From positions 1 to 64,000 of the forward strand of contig CAJPFN010000051.1 in NCBI GenBank assembly GCA_905339215.1: a DNA stretch of 64,000 nucleotides. The letters are read 5' to 3'. The notes beneath the pieces were generated by a model. It was not told the origin of the DNA, searched no databases, and saw nothing but the letters and a program-made list of their open reading frames with translations. The position numbers and the translations under genes are program-made. Position 1 is the first letter of the stretch. Each line of letters begins with the position of its first letter. This stretch comes from Rhizobiaceae bacterium (GTDB taxonomy: Bacteria; Pseudomonadota; Alphaproteobacteria; Rhizobiales; Rhizobiaceae). Of this stretch, positions 55,921 to 64,000 are shown one piece after another.

Positions 55921-56475
55921 TCAGTTCGACGAGCCTTGCGTTTCGCCCTCGGGCGCGGGCGACACCGGCGTCGCCTGGGCGCCCATCGCCTTGCCGAGTT
56001 CTTCGCCGACCGCCTGCGCCAGGTCGCGGGCAACGCCGCGCTGCCAGATCTCGGCGGCCTTGAGCAGTTCGCGCGTCACGATCGGGCCGTCGGTGAGCAG
56101 CTTCTTTCCCGGCCCCGAATTGTAGAAGGCCGCGACCGCGGTGAGCTCTTCCTCGGAAAAGACCCGCGCATAGATCGTCGCCGCTTCCTTTTCGAGATCC
56201 GCTCGCCGCGCCACCAAGGCCAGCGTCTTCTCGTCGACGATCTTCAGGATGGCCTGCTGCAGATCGGGATTCTTCTGGATCAGCTCCGCCTTCAGCGCCG
56301 CCGCGGCTTGCGGCAGGATGACGTCGAACTGATCGGTCGCATTGAGCGCGTCCAGGGCCGTGCGAGCCGCCTTGAGATGCGAATCGGCAATGTCCTGCGC
56401 GCTTGCCGGCAGGGCGAGCGCCAGCACGGTTGCCGCGGCGAAGGTGAGGTGGCGGACGCGAACGACCAGGCTCAT
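55921..56475 (-). CDS. Secreted DUF2059 protein
   Basis: A 184-residue exported protein with a signal peptide (MSLVVRVRHLTFAAATVLALALPASAQ) and the all-helical DUF2059 region, whose features include EKEAATIYARVFSEEELTAVAAFYNSGPGKKLL. Family function unknown. A TTG two codons upstream has better spacing from GGGAG and may be the real start. The gene follows rpiA by about 20 bases on the same strand, so they may share a transcript, and a clear terminator follows. Confidence 0.88.
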   Translation of the reverse strand: MSLVVRVRHLTFAAATVLALALPASAQDIADSHLKAARTALDALNATDQFDVILPQAAAALKAELIQKNPDLQQAILKIVDEKTLALVARRADLEKEAATIYARVFSEEELTAVAAFYNSGPGKKLLTDGPIVTRELLKAAEIWQRGVARDLAQAVGEELGKAMGAQATPVSPAPEGETQGSSN

Positions 56476-56494
56476 GATCAATAAAACTCCCTAG

Positions 56495-57193
56495 TTAGCG
56501 GGCGGCATGCAGGACTTCGACGCCATCGGCGCCGGCGATCATCGCCGCGTCTGCCATCCCGAGAAACAGTCCGTGCTCGACCACGCCCGGAACGGCGTGC
56601 AGCGCACTTGAAAGGGCTCTTGTATCCGGAATGCGGCCAAAAGATGCATCCAGGATGAAATGGCCGCCATCGGTGACGAACGGCGCCTCGCCGGCCATGC
56701 GCAGCGTCAGCCCGCCGGTCAGGCCGATCCGGTTGGCCGCCTTCGCCACCGAAAGCGCCGTCGCCTTGAGCCCGAACGGATTAACTTCGATGGGCAGCGG
56801 ATAGGCGCCAAGCGTATCGACCAGCTTCGACCGGTCGGCGATGACGATCATTTTCGCCGAAGCAGCGGCGACGATCTTTTCGCGCAAGAGCGCCCCGCCG
56901 CCACCCTTGACGAGGTTCAGCGCCGCATCGAGTTCGTCGGCTCCGTCGATCGTGAGGTCGAGTTCCGGCGTCTCTTCCAGCGTCGACAGGGGCACGCCGA
57001 GTTCCGCGCACAGCGCCGCGGTGCGCTCCGAGGTCGGCACGCCGATGATCGACAGGCCCGCGGCGACGCGTTCGGCGAGCAGGCGGACGAACTCCTCGGC
57101 GGTCGAACCCGTGCCGATGCCGAGCTTCATGCCGTCCTCGACATGGCCGAGCGCGGCGCGCGCGGCGTCTCTCTTCAGCGCTCTTGCATCCAT
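56495..57193 (-). CDS. rpiA: Ribose-5-phosphate isomerase A
   Basis: A 232-residue enzyme that interconverts ribose 5-phosphate and ribulose 5-phosphate. The motifs are [11 protein letters not shown]-like [25 protein letters not shown] and [11 protein letters not shown] with the catalytic Lys/Asp. The rest, including [10 protein letters not shown] and [15 protein letters not shown], fits the family. First gene before the DUF2059 gene and divergent from gph. Confidence 0.95.
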   Translation of the reverse strand: MDARALKRDAARAALGHVEDGMKLGIGTGSTAEEFVRLLAERVAAGLSIIGVPTSERTAALCAELGVPLSTLEETPELDLTIDGADELDAALNLVKGGGGALLREKIVAAASAKMIVIADRSKLVDTLGAYPLPIEVNPFGLKATALSVAKAANRIGLTGGLTLRMAGEAPFVTDGGHFILDASFGRIPDTRALSSALHAVPGVVEHGLFLGMADAAMIAGADGVEVLHAAR

Positions 57194-57333
57194 CGTCGGT
57201 TAGGCGCGGCCCCCTGTTGCCGACGCGGCTCCTACCACTTTTGGCGCGGGCGGCAAAGGCTTTCTCCCGATGGCGGGCTTGCCGCCCCCCGCCGGGTCGG
57301 GCTATCGCCTGCCGCGCACGAGGAACGAAAAGC

Positions 57334-58014
57334 ATGACCCGCCCCACCATCGTCTTCGATCTCGACGGAACGCTGATCGACACGGCACCCGACCTGCTCG
57401 ACAGCCTGAACCACAGCCTGGCCGACGCCGGGCTCGAGGCCGCCGCCGCGCACGAACTGCGGGGTTTCGTCGGCTATGGCGCCAAGGTCATGATCGAAAG
57501 AGCATTCGCCGCCCAGCGCCGGCCACTCGCAGCCCCCGAGCACGACCGTCTCTACGCGCTCTTCGTCGAGCACTACGAAGCCGGCATGCCGGGCCGCTCG
57601 CTGCCCTACCCTGGCGTCCCCGCGGCGCTCGACCGCTTCGAGGAAGCCGGCTTCGCCATGGCCGTGTGCACCAACAAGTTCGAGGGCATGGCAGTCCGCC
57701 TGCTCACCGCGCTCGGCATGGCGCACCGGTTCGCCGCCATCACCGGCCAGGACACGTTCGCCTTCCGTAAGCCCGACCCGCGCCACCTGCTCGAGACGAT
57801 CGCGCGCGCCGGCGGCGATCCGGCCAGTTCCGTCATGGTCGGCGATTCGCGCACCGACATCGACACGGCCAAGGCCGCGGGCATTCCCGTGGTCGCCGTC
57901 GATTTCGGCTACACCGATCGCCACGTGCGCGAGTTCGAGCCGTCGCGCATCATCTCGCATTTCGACGAGCTAACGCCGGAGATGACGCGCCAGTTGATCG
58001 CCGCGGCGATTTGA
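57334..58014 (+). CDS. gph: Phosphoglycolate phosphatase (HAD superfamily)
   Basis: A 226-residue HAD hydrolase that clears phosphoglycolate. The nucleophile Asp is in VFDLDGTLIDTAPD, motif II Thr/Ser in AVCTNK, motif III Lys in FRKPDPRHL and the acidic motif IV in VMVGDSRTDIDTAK. Start MTRPTIVFDLDG follows AGGAACGA; the longer reading upstream is Arg/Pro-rich and rejected. Divergent from rpiA, a link to carbon salvage. Other HAD substrates cannot be excluded. Confidence 0.88.
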   Translation: MTRPTIVFDLDGTLIDTAPDLLDSLNHSLADAGLEAAAAHELRGFVGYGAKVMIERAFAAQRRPLAAPEHDRLYALFVEHYEAGMPGRSLPYPGVPAALDRFEEAGFAMAVCTNKFEGMAVRLLTALGMAHRFAAITGQDTFAFRKPDPRHLLETIARAGGDPASSVMVGDSRTDIDTAKAAGIPVVAVDFGYTDRHVREFEPSRIISHFDELTPEMTRQLIAAAI

Positions 58015-58055
58015 GCGGCGCGCGGTCCGCCTTCGCCACCTCCGGACATTGTGCG

Positions 58056-58085
58056 TTGACTTGCGCCACGGCCATCCCTTATATC
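58056..58085 (+). promoter_or_regulatory. Promoter of tRNA-Val
   Basis: TTGACT and TATATC are 18 bases apart and 30 bases upstream of the tRNA, a good housekeeping promoter. Confidence 0.6.
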
Positions 58086-58114
58086 CGCGGCGCGTCAGGC
58101 CTTTTGGCCGCGGC

Positions 58115-58189
58115 GGGCGATTAGCTCAGCGGGAGAGCACACCCTTCACACGGGTGGGGTCGTAGGTTCAATCCCTACATCGCCCACCA
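58115..58189 (+). tRNA. tRNA-Val (CAC)
   Basis: A complete 75-base tRNA with encoded CCA. Acceptor stem GGGCGAT pairs with ATCGCCC; the D arm contains TTAGCTCAGCGGGAGAGC; the anticodon stem CACCC/GGGTG holds the loop TTCACAC, so the anticodon is CAC (reads GUG, valine); the T arm has GTAGGTTCAATCCCTAC. No integrated element is seen at its 3' end. Confidence 0.97.
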
Positions 58190-58358
58190 TCCTGCTCGCG
58201 CAAATCCCCGACGTCGGCGGCCGCGGCCACCGCGACATGGTTGATCCGACCGAACGCGATTGTCCCGGTTCATCGCCACAGGATTCGCCCCTTCTACGTG
58301 ACAGCGCGCCGCCATTGCGCGATGGTCCGGCGATTCCACGACAGCCGGACCTTCCTGC

Positions 58359-59489
58359 ATGCCCCTGCCCCAGAGCCACCTCTTCACGCCCGCCGGAAAG
58401 CCGCGGGCGCGCCGTTTCGCCATCCCCTTCGACGGAGTGCCGGGCGAAAATAACGCCATCACCGACGTGCCCGGCCTGTCGGTCGGCTACGCCACGCTGA
58501 TCTCCGGCGACGGGCCGCTGGTCGTCGGCAAGGGACCAGTACGCACCGGCGTCACCGCGATCCTGCCGCGCCCGCGCGCCGAACTTCCCGCACCGGTCTT
58601 CGCCGGCATGTTCAGCCAGAATGGCAATGGCGAGATGACCGGCTGGCACATCGTCGAGGAGATGGGCGCCTTCAACCTGCCGATCACCATCACCAACACG
58701 CATTCCTGCGGCATGAGCCGCGACGCCACCATCCGCTGGGTGGCGCGGCATTTCCCGGAAGCTCTGGAGAGCGCCTGGGGCCTGCCCGTCGCCGCCGAGA
58801 CCTGGGACGGCTTCCTGAACGACATCAACGGGCAGCATCCGACGTCCGACGACGTCGACAGGGCGCTGGACAGCGCGGCCCCGGGACCGATCGAGGAAGG
58901 CAGCGTCGGCGGCGGCACCGGCATGATCGCCTTCGGCTTTAAGGGAGGCAGCGGCACGTCCTCGCGCGTCGTGCCCTATCTCGGCACCGACTATGTCGTC
59001 GGCTGCTTCGTCCAGGCGAACTACGGTAGGCGCCACAACTTCCTCCTGCGCGGCCTGCGCGCCGGGCCCGAGCTCGCCGAGCCGGCGATCCGCGAAGGCA
59101 CGAAGCGCGAGGAAAAGGGCTCGATCATCGCGGTCGTCGCCACGAACGCGCCGTTCCTGCCGCACCAGCTGAAGCGCCTGGCGCGCCGCGTGCCGCTCGG
59201 CATTTCTTGGACCGGCGGGCTCGGCTACAACTCGTCGGGCGACATCTTCCTCGCTTTGTCCACCGCCAACGGCAGCGCGGCGAGGGCGCCGTCCGGCGCG
59301 CTCGCCGAAGCAGCGTTCATCCCCGATCTCGACATCGACCCGTTCTTCGACGCCGTCGTGCAATCGACCGAGGAGGCGATCCTCAACGCCATGGTCGCCA
59401 ACGCCGGCATGACCGGACGAGACAGCAACTTCGTCCCCGCCCTGCCTCACGATTGGCTGGAGAAAAAATACGGTTTTTCAGTGTCTTGA
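58359..59489 (+). CDS. P1 family aminopeptidase/esterase (DmpA-type)
   Basis: A 376-residue Ntn-hydrolase-like peptidase of the DmpA (L-aminopeptidase/D-Ala esterase) family. It is expected to self-cleave before the Ser of EEGSVGGGTGM (residues about 185-195), giving alpha and beta chains with Ser as nucleophile. Other family signs are ITDVPGLSVGYAT near the start, NTHSCGM and NAMVANAGMTGRDSNFVPALP near the end. May hydrolyse small peptides or beta-peptides. It follows the tRNA gene by 170 bases. Confidence 0.9.
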   Translation: MPLPQSHLFTPAGKPRARRFAIPFDGVPGENNAITDVPGLSVGYATLISGDGPLVVGKGPVRTGVTAILPRPRAELPAPVFAGMFSQNGNGEMTGWHIVEEMGAFNLPITITNTHSCGMSRDATIRWVARHFPEALESAWGLPVAAETWDGFLNDINGQHPTSDDVDRALDSAAPGPIEEGSVGGGTGMIAFGFKGGSGTSSRVVPYLGTDYVVGCFVQANYGRRHNFLLRGLRAGPELAEPAIREGTKREEKGSIIAVVATNAPFLPHQLKRLARRVPLGISWTGGLGYNSSGDIFLALSTANGSAARAPSGALAEAAFIPDLDIDPFFDAVVQSTEEAILNAMVANAGMTGRDSNFVPALPHDWLEKKYGFSVS

Positions 59490-59523
59490 AGGAATTTCTT
59501 CAAGTGCGATACAGCGTCGGCGA

Positions 59524-61362
59524 TTAGCCCGCCGGCAGGCGCATTGCGTCGGTCTTCTCGATCGCCTTCAGTACCCGCGCATCGCGGTCGTAGACGTCGG
59601 CAAAATATTCCACCTTACCGTGCTGGTCGGGCCAGGCGGTGAAGTAGGAAACGTAGACCGGCACCTTGCGCGCCAGCTTTTCCGACGAGTGCCCCTGTTT
59701 CAGCTTCTGCGCGATGTAGTCGACCGACGTGCCGAGTACGGCAGCCGCCATGCCGCGCGGGTTCTGCAGGCGGATGCAGCCGTGGCTGAAAGCCCTCACG
59801 TCGCGTTCGAAAAGGCTCTTCGACGGCGTGTCGTGCATGTAGATGGCGTGCTTGTTGGGGAACAGGATCTTCAGTTCGCCCAGCGCGTTGGCCTCGCTCG
59901 GCGTCTGGCGGACATTGTACGGCACCTTCGATCCGTAGGCGCCCCAGTTGATCGCAGACGAGGGGATGCGCTTTCCGGACGCGTCGGTCACCTCGTAGCC
60001 GGCACGGTCGAGATAGCCCGGATCGCCGCGCAGGCGCGGCAGCATCTCGTTGACGATAATCGACTGCGGTACGCCCCAGTATGGGTTGTAGTCGACCTGC
60101 TCGATCTCGTCGTAGAAGAAGCTCGTCTGGTTCGACGGCTTTCCCACGACCACGCGCATCGACAGCTTCGGCTCGTTGCCGACGATGTAGCTCGCGGTGA
60201 AGGCCGGCTGATTGACGAAGACGCGCGGGCTGCCGAGGTCGGAGGGCAGCCAGCGCAGCTGCTCGAGCGCGATCAGCACCTTGTCGAGGCGGTCGGCCTT
60301 CGACGTCCCGGCCAGCGTCGCCACCGTGCGCGGCCCGATCACGCCGTCGGGCTTCAGGCCTGCGCGCTCCTGGGCCGCCTTGACCACCGGCACCAGTTCC
60401 TCGACGTAGACCTCGCTCGACCCCAGCCGCGCCAGTGTCTCGCCATGCGCGGCGCCCATTTCGTCGTCGAGATCGCGGGCGATGATCGACAGCACCTTCG
60501 GCAGTTCGGAGCTCGACTGGCCTGGCTTGAGCAGGAGCTTGGCGTCGACGACGATCTCGTTCTCGGCGCTCGCCCTCAGCGCCTCGAGCTCGACGCGCAA
60601 CGCCTGGAACTCGGGATTCTGCGGGTTCCGGGATTCCAGGTAGGTACGAACCTCCTGCGTATGGCCCAGGGCCTTCAACGCGGCGACGAGGTCGAGCGGT
60701 TTTGCCGGGAAGTCGTGGTAGCCCGACAGCCGGTTGGGATCGAGGCGTCCGCCCTGTGCATCGCGGACATAGCGTAGAACACGGGCCGAAAGGGACATCT
60801 CGAACCGGATCAGCTCGCGCAGCCGCTCGGCGGTGTTGTCGAGCGAATAGCCGGCCGGCGGTACAGTCACCGCATATTCGGCCGCAGTCAGGCCGAAGCT
60901 GTCGGCGTCGCCGAGCGTGCGGATGGCGTCTCGAGCGCGCCCGTTTGGATCGAACCCGGAGACCCAGATGAAGTCGGGGTTGGCCGAATAGTAGTCGGAG
61001 AGAGCCTTGGCGACGTCCTTTTCGGTCCTCAGGTCGAAATCGTCGAGGCCCGCCACCGCCTCGCGAAAGGTGCTGCCCGTCAGCATGGGCTCGAATGTCG
61101 CGGTCCGCGACAGGCCGCGGACGGCGGAAAGGTCGGCGCGCACCAGAGGATCGGCCTTGTAGTCGTAGTAGGACGGCGCGCTGATCTTCTGCACCGGCGC
61201 AGCCTTCTTCGGCGCCGGCGGCGGTTCAGGGAACTCGCTGCGCTTCTTGATGCCGCCGCCGAAAAGCATGTCGAAGAGGTTCTGGGCGTTCGCCTGCGGC
61301 GCGGTTGCCGCAGCAATGACGGCAATGGACGCTGCGATGGTTGCCCGGCCGAAGAACTTCAT
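59524..61362 (-). CDS. L,D-transpeptidase, YcbB/LdtD-like
   Basis: A 612-residue periplasmic murein enzyme that makes 3-3 crosslinks. It has a signal peptide (MKFFGRATIAASIAVIAAATAPQANA), a scaffold domain, a peptidoglycan-binding-like segment (AAQERAGLKPDGVIGPRTVATL) and a YkuD catalytic domain with His in MHDTPSKSLF and the active-site motif RAFSHGCIRLQNP, where Cys is the nucleophile. Length and layout match YcbB. In polar-growing rhizobia these enzymes dominate cross-linking, so it may act with the GPR-organised growth zone; that link is inference. Confidence 0.92.
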   Translation of the reverse strand: MKFFGRATIAASIAVIAAATAPQANAQNLFDMLFGGGIKKRSEFPEPPPAPKKAAPVQKISAPSYYDYKADPLVRADLSAVRGLSRTATFEPMLTGSTFREAVAGLDDFDLRTEKDVAKALSDYYSANPDFIWVSGFDPNGRARDAIRTLGDADSFGLTAAEYAVTVPPAGYSLDNTAERLRELIRFEMSLSARVLRYVRDAQGGRLDPNRLSGYHDFPAKPLDLVAALKALGHTQEVRTYLESRNPQNPEFQALRVELEALRASAENEIVVDAKLLLKPGQSSSELPKVLSIIARDLDDEMGAAHGETLARLGSSEVYVEELVPVVKAAQERAGLKPDGVIGPRTVATLAGTSKADRLDKVLIALEQLRWLPSDLGSPRVFVNQPAFTASYIVGNEPKLSMRVVVGKPSNQTSFFYDEIEQVDYNPYWGVPQSIIVNEMLPRLRGDPGYLDRAGYEVTDASGKRIPSSAINWGAYGSKVPYNVRQTPSEANALGELKILFPNKHAIYMHDTPSKSLFERDVRAFSHGCIRLQNPRGMAAAVLGTSVDYIAQKLKQGHSSEKLARKVPVYVSYFTAWPDQHGKVEYFADVYDRDARVLKAIEKTDAMRLPAG

Positions 61363-61640
61363 CGATCACCCGTCAGGCCGGATTGATGTTCCGGCTCCCC
61401 TAAGTCGACCAGGCGCGCAGCCCGGACACGAATTCCGCCGGCGCGCAATTGTGACGCCCGCCATGGCGGATATGTGGCGCGACCATATCGATTCACGCGC
61501 GTGTCGTTAAGATTGTATGAATGCCGAGACTGGCGCACGAATGCGTGAGTTCGCGCTTTTGCGGTCGAGGGTGGCCCAAAAGCCGCAACGCCGGCGGGCC
61601 GCAGGGCATCGCCGGCGTCGGACCCGTTCGACCCTGGGCT

Positions 61641-62552
61641 TCAGTGAACCAGCGCGGGTTCGGCCACCTCGGCAACGAAACGTACCGCCTCGTCGGCCAC
61701 CACCGGATCGGCAAGGATACGCCGGTGGCCGAGCGCCCGTGCCCAGCTCAGCCGGACGTGGTCGCCCGCGGCGGCAAACGCCCTGGCGTTGTCCGGCGAG
61801 ACCTCGCGGTCATCGGGCGCATGGATGACCAGCGTCGGGATCGGCAATCGCGCCAGTTGCTCGGCGCCGACAAAGGTCTCCAGGGGGAAGCCGGCGACAC
61901 GCTCGACCTGCGCGGCGATTGCAGTTTGTGAGCGCGGCCCGAGGTTCAGAAAGCGGCCGAAATCCTCGAAGATCGCCGGCATCGAACTCGGCGCGGCGAT
62001 CAGCACCAGCCGGTCGGTGGCCAGCGGCCGGATGCCCTTCACCGAGCCGACGGCCGCGTTGACGGCTACCGCCCCGCCGAAGGAATGGCCGAGCACGGCC
62101 GAAAACGGACCGAACCATTCGCCCGCGCTGCGCACGGCATCGACGGCGAGTGCCATGTTGAGGCGCCGGCCGGCGGAAAGCCCGTGGCCGGGAAGATCGA
62201 CCGCGACGACCCGGTAGCCGGCGGCGCAGTAGGCTTCGATCAGCGTCTTCATGTGTTCCGTGCGCGACCGCCAGCCATGGATGACGAGGACGGTCCCCAT
62301 GCGCAGCGTTCCCGGTTGGGGCCGGAACTCGAACGCCATGACGGTGCCGGACCGAGCGGTCAGCCTGTGTCGGCGAGCGCCGGCCATGAACCGCACCGCC
62401 TGGTCGAGCGCCCGCTGTTCGCCCGCGCTCGGAGCGTTCGGATTGGCGGTCCGGCAGAACAGTTCGAACGCGATGCGGCCTGAAAGCCGCGGCACAAAAT
62501 GCTCGGCGACGCCGAAAGCGCCGCGGATGACCTTCACGGGAAATGGTGGCAT
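61641..62552 (-). CDS. Alpha/beta hydrolase
   Basis: A 303-residue hydrolase with nucleophile elbow GHSFGGAV, oxyanion-region VVIHGW-type segment VLVIHGWRSRTEHM, acid in VIHAPDDREVSP and His in GHRRILADP. It is divergent from the MarR gene, and both start codons are next to tandem palindromes, so it is probably controlled by that regulator. Substrate unknown. Confidence 0.86.
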   Translation of the reverse strand: MPPFPVKVIRGAFGVAEHFVPRLSGRIAFELFCRTANPNAPSAGEQRALDQAVRFMAGARRHRLTARSGTVMAFEFRPQPGTLRMGTVLVIHGWRSRTEHMKTLIEAYCAAGYRVVAVDLPGHGLSAGRRLNMALAVDAVRSAGEWFGPFSAVLGHSFGGAVAVNAAVGSVKGIRPLATDRLVLIAAPSSMPAIFEDFGRFLNLGPRSQTAIAAQVERVAGFPLETFVGAEQLARLPIPTLVIHAPDDREVSPDNARAFAAAGDHVRLSWARALGHRRILADPVVADEAVRFVAEVAEPALVH

Positions 62553-62571
62553 AGTGCGAATCCGATAAATG

Positions 62572-62605
62572 GTTCAAACATGAACATGTTAGTTCAAGCA
62601 TGAAC
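62572..62605. promoter_or_regulatory. Tandem MarR operators between the hydrolase and marR-type genes
   Basis: Two palindromes GTTCAAACATGAAC (62572-62585) and GTTCAAGCATGAAC (62592-62605) each have GTTCA/TGAAC arms around 4 bases, and their starts are 20 bases apart (about two helical turns). The four half-sites thus alternate regularly. The second overlaps the ATG (62600) of the MarR gene. Shared autorepression of both genes is inferred. Confidence 0.65.
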
Positions 62606-63052
62606 AATAAACAAGACCTTCCGTGGGACAATCCGCGATTCCGCAACTGGATCGCGCTGGTGCGCGCCGAAAAGGCGGTCGTCCGCGAACTGACACGCTC
62701 ACTGGCGTCGCTCGACCTGAAGATCGCGCAGCTCGACGTGCTGATGAACCTTTACCGTCACCCCGGCATGTCGCAGCACGACCTGGCGCGCCGGCTCCTG
62801 GTCGGCCGCTCCAACATCACCATGCTCCTGCCGCAGTTGGAGAAGCAGGGCGTGCTCCGCCGCGAGGGCGACAGCAAGGACAAGCGGGTGATGCGCCTGT
62901 TCCTCACCGAGGAAGGCGAAGCACTGCTGATGAAGGCGCTGAAGATCTATTCTGCCCTGATCGAGAAGGTCATGGCGCAGTCTTCGCCGACGGAATGCGA
63001 CATGCTCGGCACCCAGATGCGTCGCATCGAGGAGATGCTGAAAGGCGACTAA
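62600..63052 (+). CDS. MarR family transcriptional regulator
   Basis: A 150-residue winged-helix regulator: helices MSQHDLARRLLVGRSNITMLLPQLEKQGVLRREG form the DNA-binding part and KDKRVMRLFLTEEGEALL the wing. The start MNNKQDLPWDNPRF is the only good ATG; no ribosome site precedes it, so a leaderless or very short-leader mRNA is possible. It overlaps a palindrome that it probably binds. Divergent from an alpha/beta hydrolase. Confidence 0.88.
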   Translation: MNNKQDLPWDNPRFRNWIALVRAEKAVVRELTRSLASLDLKIAQLDVLMNLYRHPGMSQHDLARRLLVGRSNITMLLPQLEKQGVLRREGDSKDKRVMRLFLTEEGEALLMKALKIYSALIEKVMAQSSPTECDMLGTQMRRIEEMLKGD

Positions 63053-63055
63053 CGT

Positions 63056-63937
63056 TCAGGCGGCCGCGCGAGCGGCCTCGCCGCCCTTCTCGGCGCCACG
63101 GCTGGCCCGCCCGCCCTTCCCCACGCTGGCGCCCAACCTGACCCAGCCCAGCGCCGCCGCCGCGAGCCCAACCGCCAGCACCCACCACATGGGCCTGATC
63201 TGGAAGGCGAAGTGCCAGTTGGCGGCGAACACGCGCGATACCGGGATGCCGGTCGCAAGACCGTACCAGAGAAGCTCCGCGGCGGCCGTCGCCGCCGCTC
63301 CGGCCACGGCGATGCCGGCGAGCACGACCGGCGAGGAAAGCGGCAGCGAGACGCGGTGCGCCAGGCGATAGATCATCAGGAGCAGGACCAGTCCGGCGAC
63401 GATGGTCGCCTCGAAGACGTCGGCCTTGGTCTGCATGAAGAAATGCACCGCCGCCAGCGCCGCGATGACGTAGACGATCTTGTGCAGGCGGTTCCAGTTC
63501 CTACCGAGCCGCCGGATCATTGCGTCGGTCGACGTCGAACCCAGCGCCACCAGCCCGAGCAGTGCGACGAAACCGATCGTGAGATAGAGCCTGAGTGCGA
63601 TCTCGCTGGCGACCTTGCCGAGATCCCATTTCTGGTCGACGACATAGAGCAGGAGGTGCAGCAGCGCATAGGAGAGCGCAGCCAGCCCGAGCATGCGCCG
63701 CACGTTGATCAGCTTCGGCCATTGCGCGATGCGGCGCAGCGGCGTCACCGCCAGCGACATCGCGAGAAAGCGGATCGCCCAATCGCCCGTCTCGTGGATC
63801 GCCTCCGTCAGCGGGCGCGGGCCGAGCGCACCGCGTGCCCACCACCATGCCAGCAGCAGCGCCGGCACCAGCGTGCCGGCGAAGGTCACCGCCTTCAGCG
63901 GTGAGAACCTGCCGGCGCGGTCCGTCCATGGCGTCAT
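63056..63937 (-). CDS. msrQ: Protein-methionine-sulfoxide reductase heme-binding subunit MsrQ
   Basis: A 293-residue membrane protein with about six segments that donates electrons to the periplasmic MsrP reductase. Heme-ligand histidines are likely in YALLHLLLYVV, NRLHKIVYV and AAVHFFMQTK. LAVTPLRRIAQWPKL and VNVRRMLGLAAL-type loops (INVRRMLGLAALSYALLH) are typical of MsrQ/YedZ. The C terminus is a short Gly/Arg-rich tail. The partner msrP would be expected upstream, beyond the right edge of the window. It ends 3 bases from the convergent MarR gene. Confidence 0.92.
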   Translation of the reverse strand: MTPWTDRAGRFSPLKAVTFAGTLVPALLLAWWWARGALGPRPLTEAIHETGDWAIRFLAMSLAVTPLRRIAQWPKLINVRRMLGLAALSYALLHLLLYVVDQKWDLGKVASEIALRLYLTIGFVALLGLVALGSTSTDAMIRRLGRNWNRLHKIVYVIAALAAVHFFMQTKADVFEATIVAGLVLLLMIYRLAHRVSLPLSSPVVLAGIAVAGAAATAAAELLWYGLATGIPVSRVFAANWHFAFQIRPMWWVLAVGLAAAALGWVRLGASVGKGGRASRGAEKGGEAARAAA

Positions 63938-64000
63938 CTTCGGCTCCTCCTATGTCACCGGATATACGCGTGGCGCGAGGCCGAAGTTACAGCCGGGCGA

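Noticed and set aside
59485-59505. Inverted repeat CTTGAAG/CTTCAAG after the DmpA-type gene
   Set aside because: Short 7-bp stem with no U-tract and partly inside the coding end; too weak to call a terminator.

Overview
The window reads as ordinary chromosome of a GC-rich alphaproteobacterium of the order Hyphomicrobiales (Rhizobiales), most likely a Mesorhizobium/Phyllobacteriaceae-type organism. The main reasons are the CckA kinase, the single-cysteine DksA, the DUF2865 secreted protein, and above all a 2,242-residue homologue of the rhizobial Growth Pole Ring protein (GPR). There are no rRNA genes, insertion sequences, phage genes or CRISPR arrays. About 57 protein genes and one tRNA (Val, anticodon CAC) are packed tightly on both strands.

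Layout. 1-6.0 kb: a urea ABC-transporter operon urtABCDE on the minus strand, behind a clear sigma-54 type promoter; the binding-protein gene urtA carries an in-frame amber codon. 6.2-10.2 kb: cckA, a FliO-like membrane protein and dksA. 10.5-16.3 kb: sixA, a ycjX-ycjF (DUF463/DUF697) pair, a secreted protein and a CPA2/KefB-type antiporter. 16.3-20.3 kb: folP-folB-folK, a secreted DUF922 protein, a ferredoxin reductase and a [2Fe-2S] ferredoxin. 20.3-27.8 kb: a lone HPt phosphotransfer protein divergent from the giant GPR gene, which ends at a strong terminator. 27.9-32.0 kb: an Mla-type lipid transport operon (permease with fused STAS domain, ATPase, MCE protein, lipoprotein). 32.0-48.7 kb: metabolic and housekeeping genes (dipeptide epimerase, two MFS transporters, LpxH-like phosphatase, SDR, malic enzyme, DUF2865, gltX, nadE, Tag-like glycosylase, hemerythrin, dgkA, DODA-like dioxygenase, GFA protein, diguanylate cyclase). 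48.8-64 kb: DAHP synthase, a LysR regulator with a small secreted protein, a soluble chemoreceptor, an alpha/beta hydrolase, glutathione reductase, DUF2059, rpiA, gph, tRNA-Val, a DmpA-type peptidase, an L,D-transpeptidase, a hydrolase/MarR pair and msrQ.

How the parts fit. Several genes concern the cell pole and envelope: CckA (CtrA phosphorelay), GPR (polar growth), the L,D-transpeptidase (the cross-linking class dominant in polar-growing rhizobia), the Mla-like system, the LpxH-like enzyme and DgkA. The most notable items are the GPR gene and its helical repeat geometry, the interrupted urtA behind a near-perfect RpoN promoter, and four candidate operator arrangements: a MerR-type promoter at 53.4 kb, tandem MarR palindromes over a start codon at 62.6 kb, a LysR palindrome at 51.3 kb, and CtrA/GANTC-like sites at 20.8 and 38.5 kb. 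I see no wholly unknown multi-gene system.
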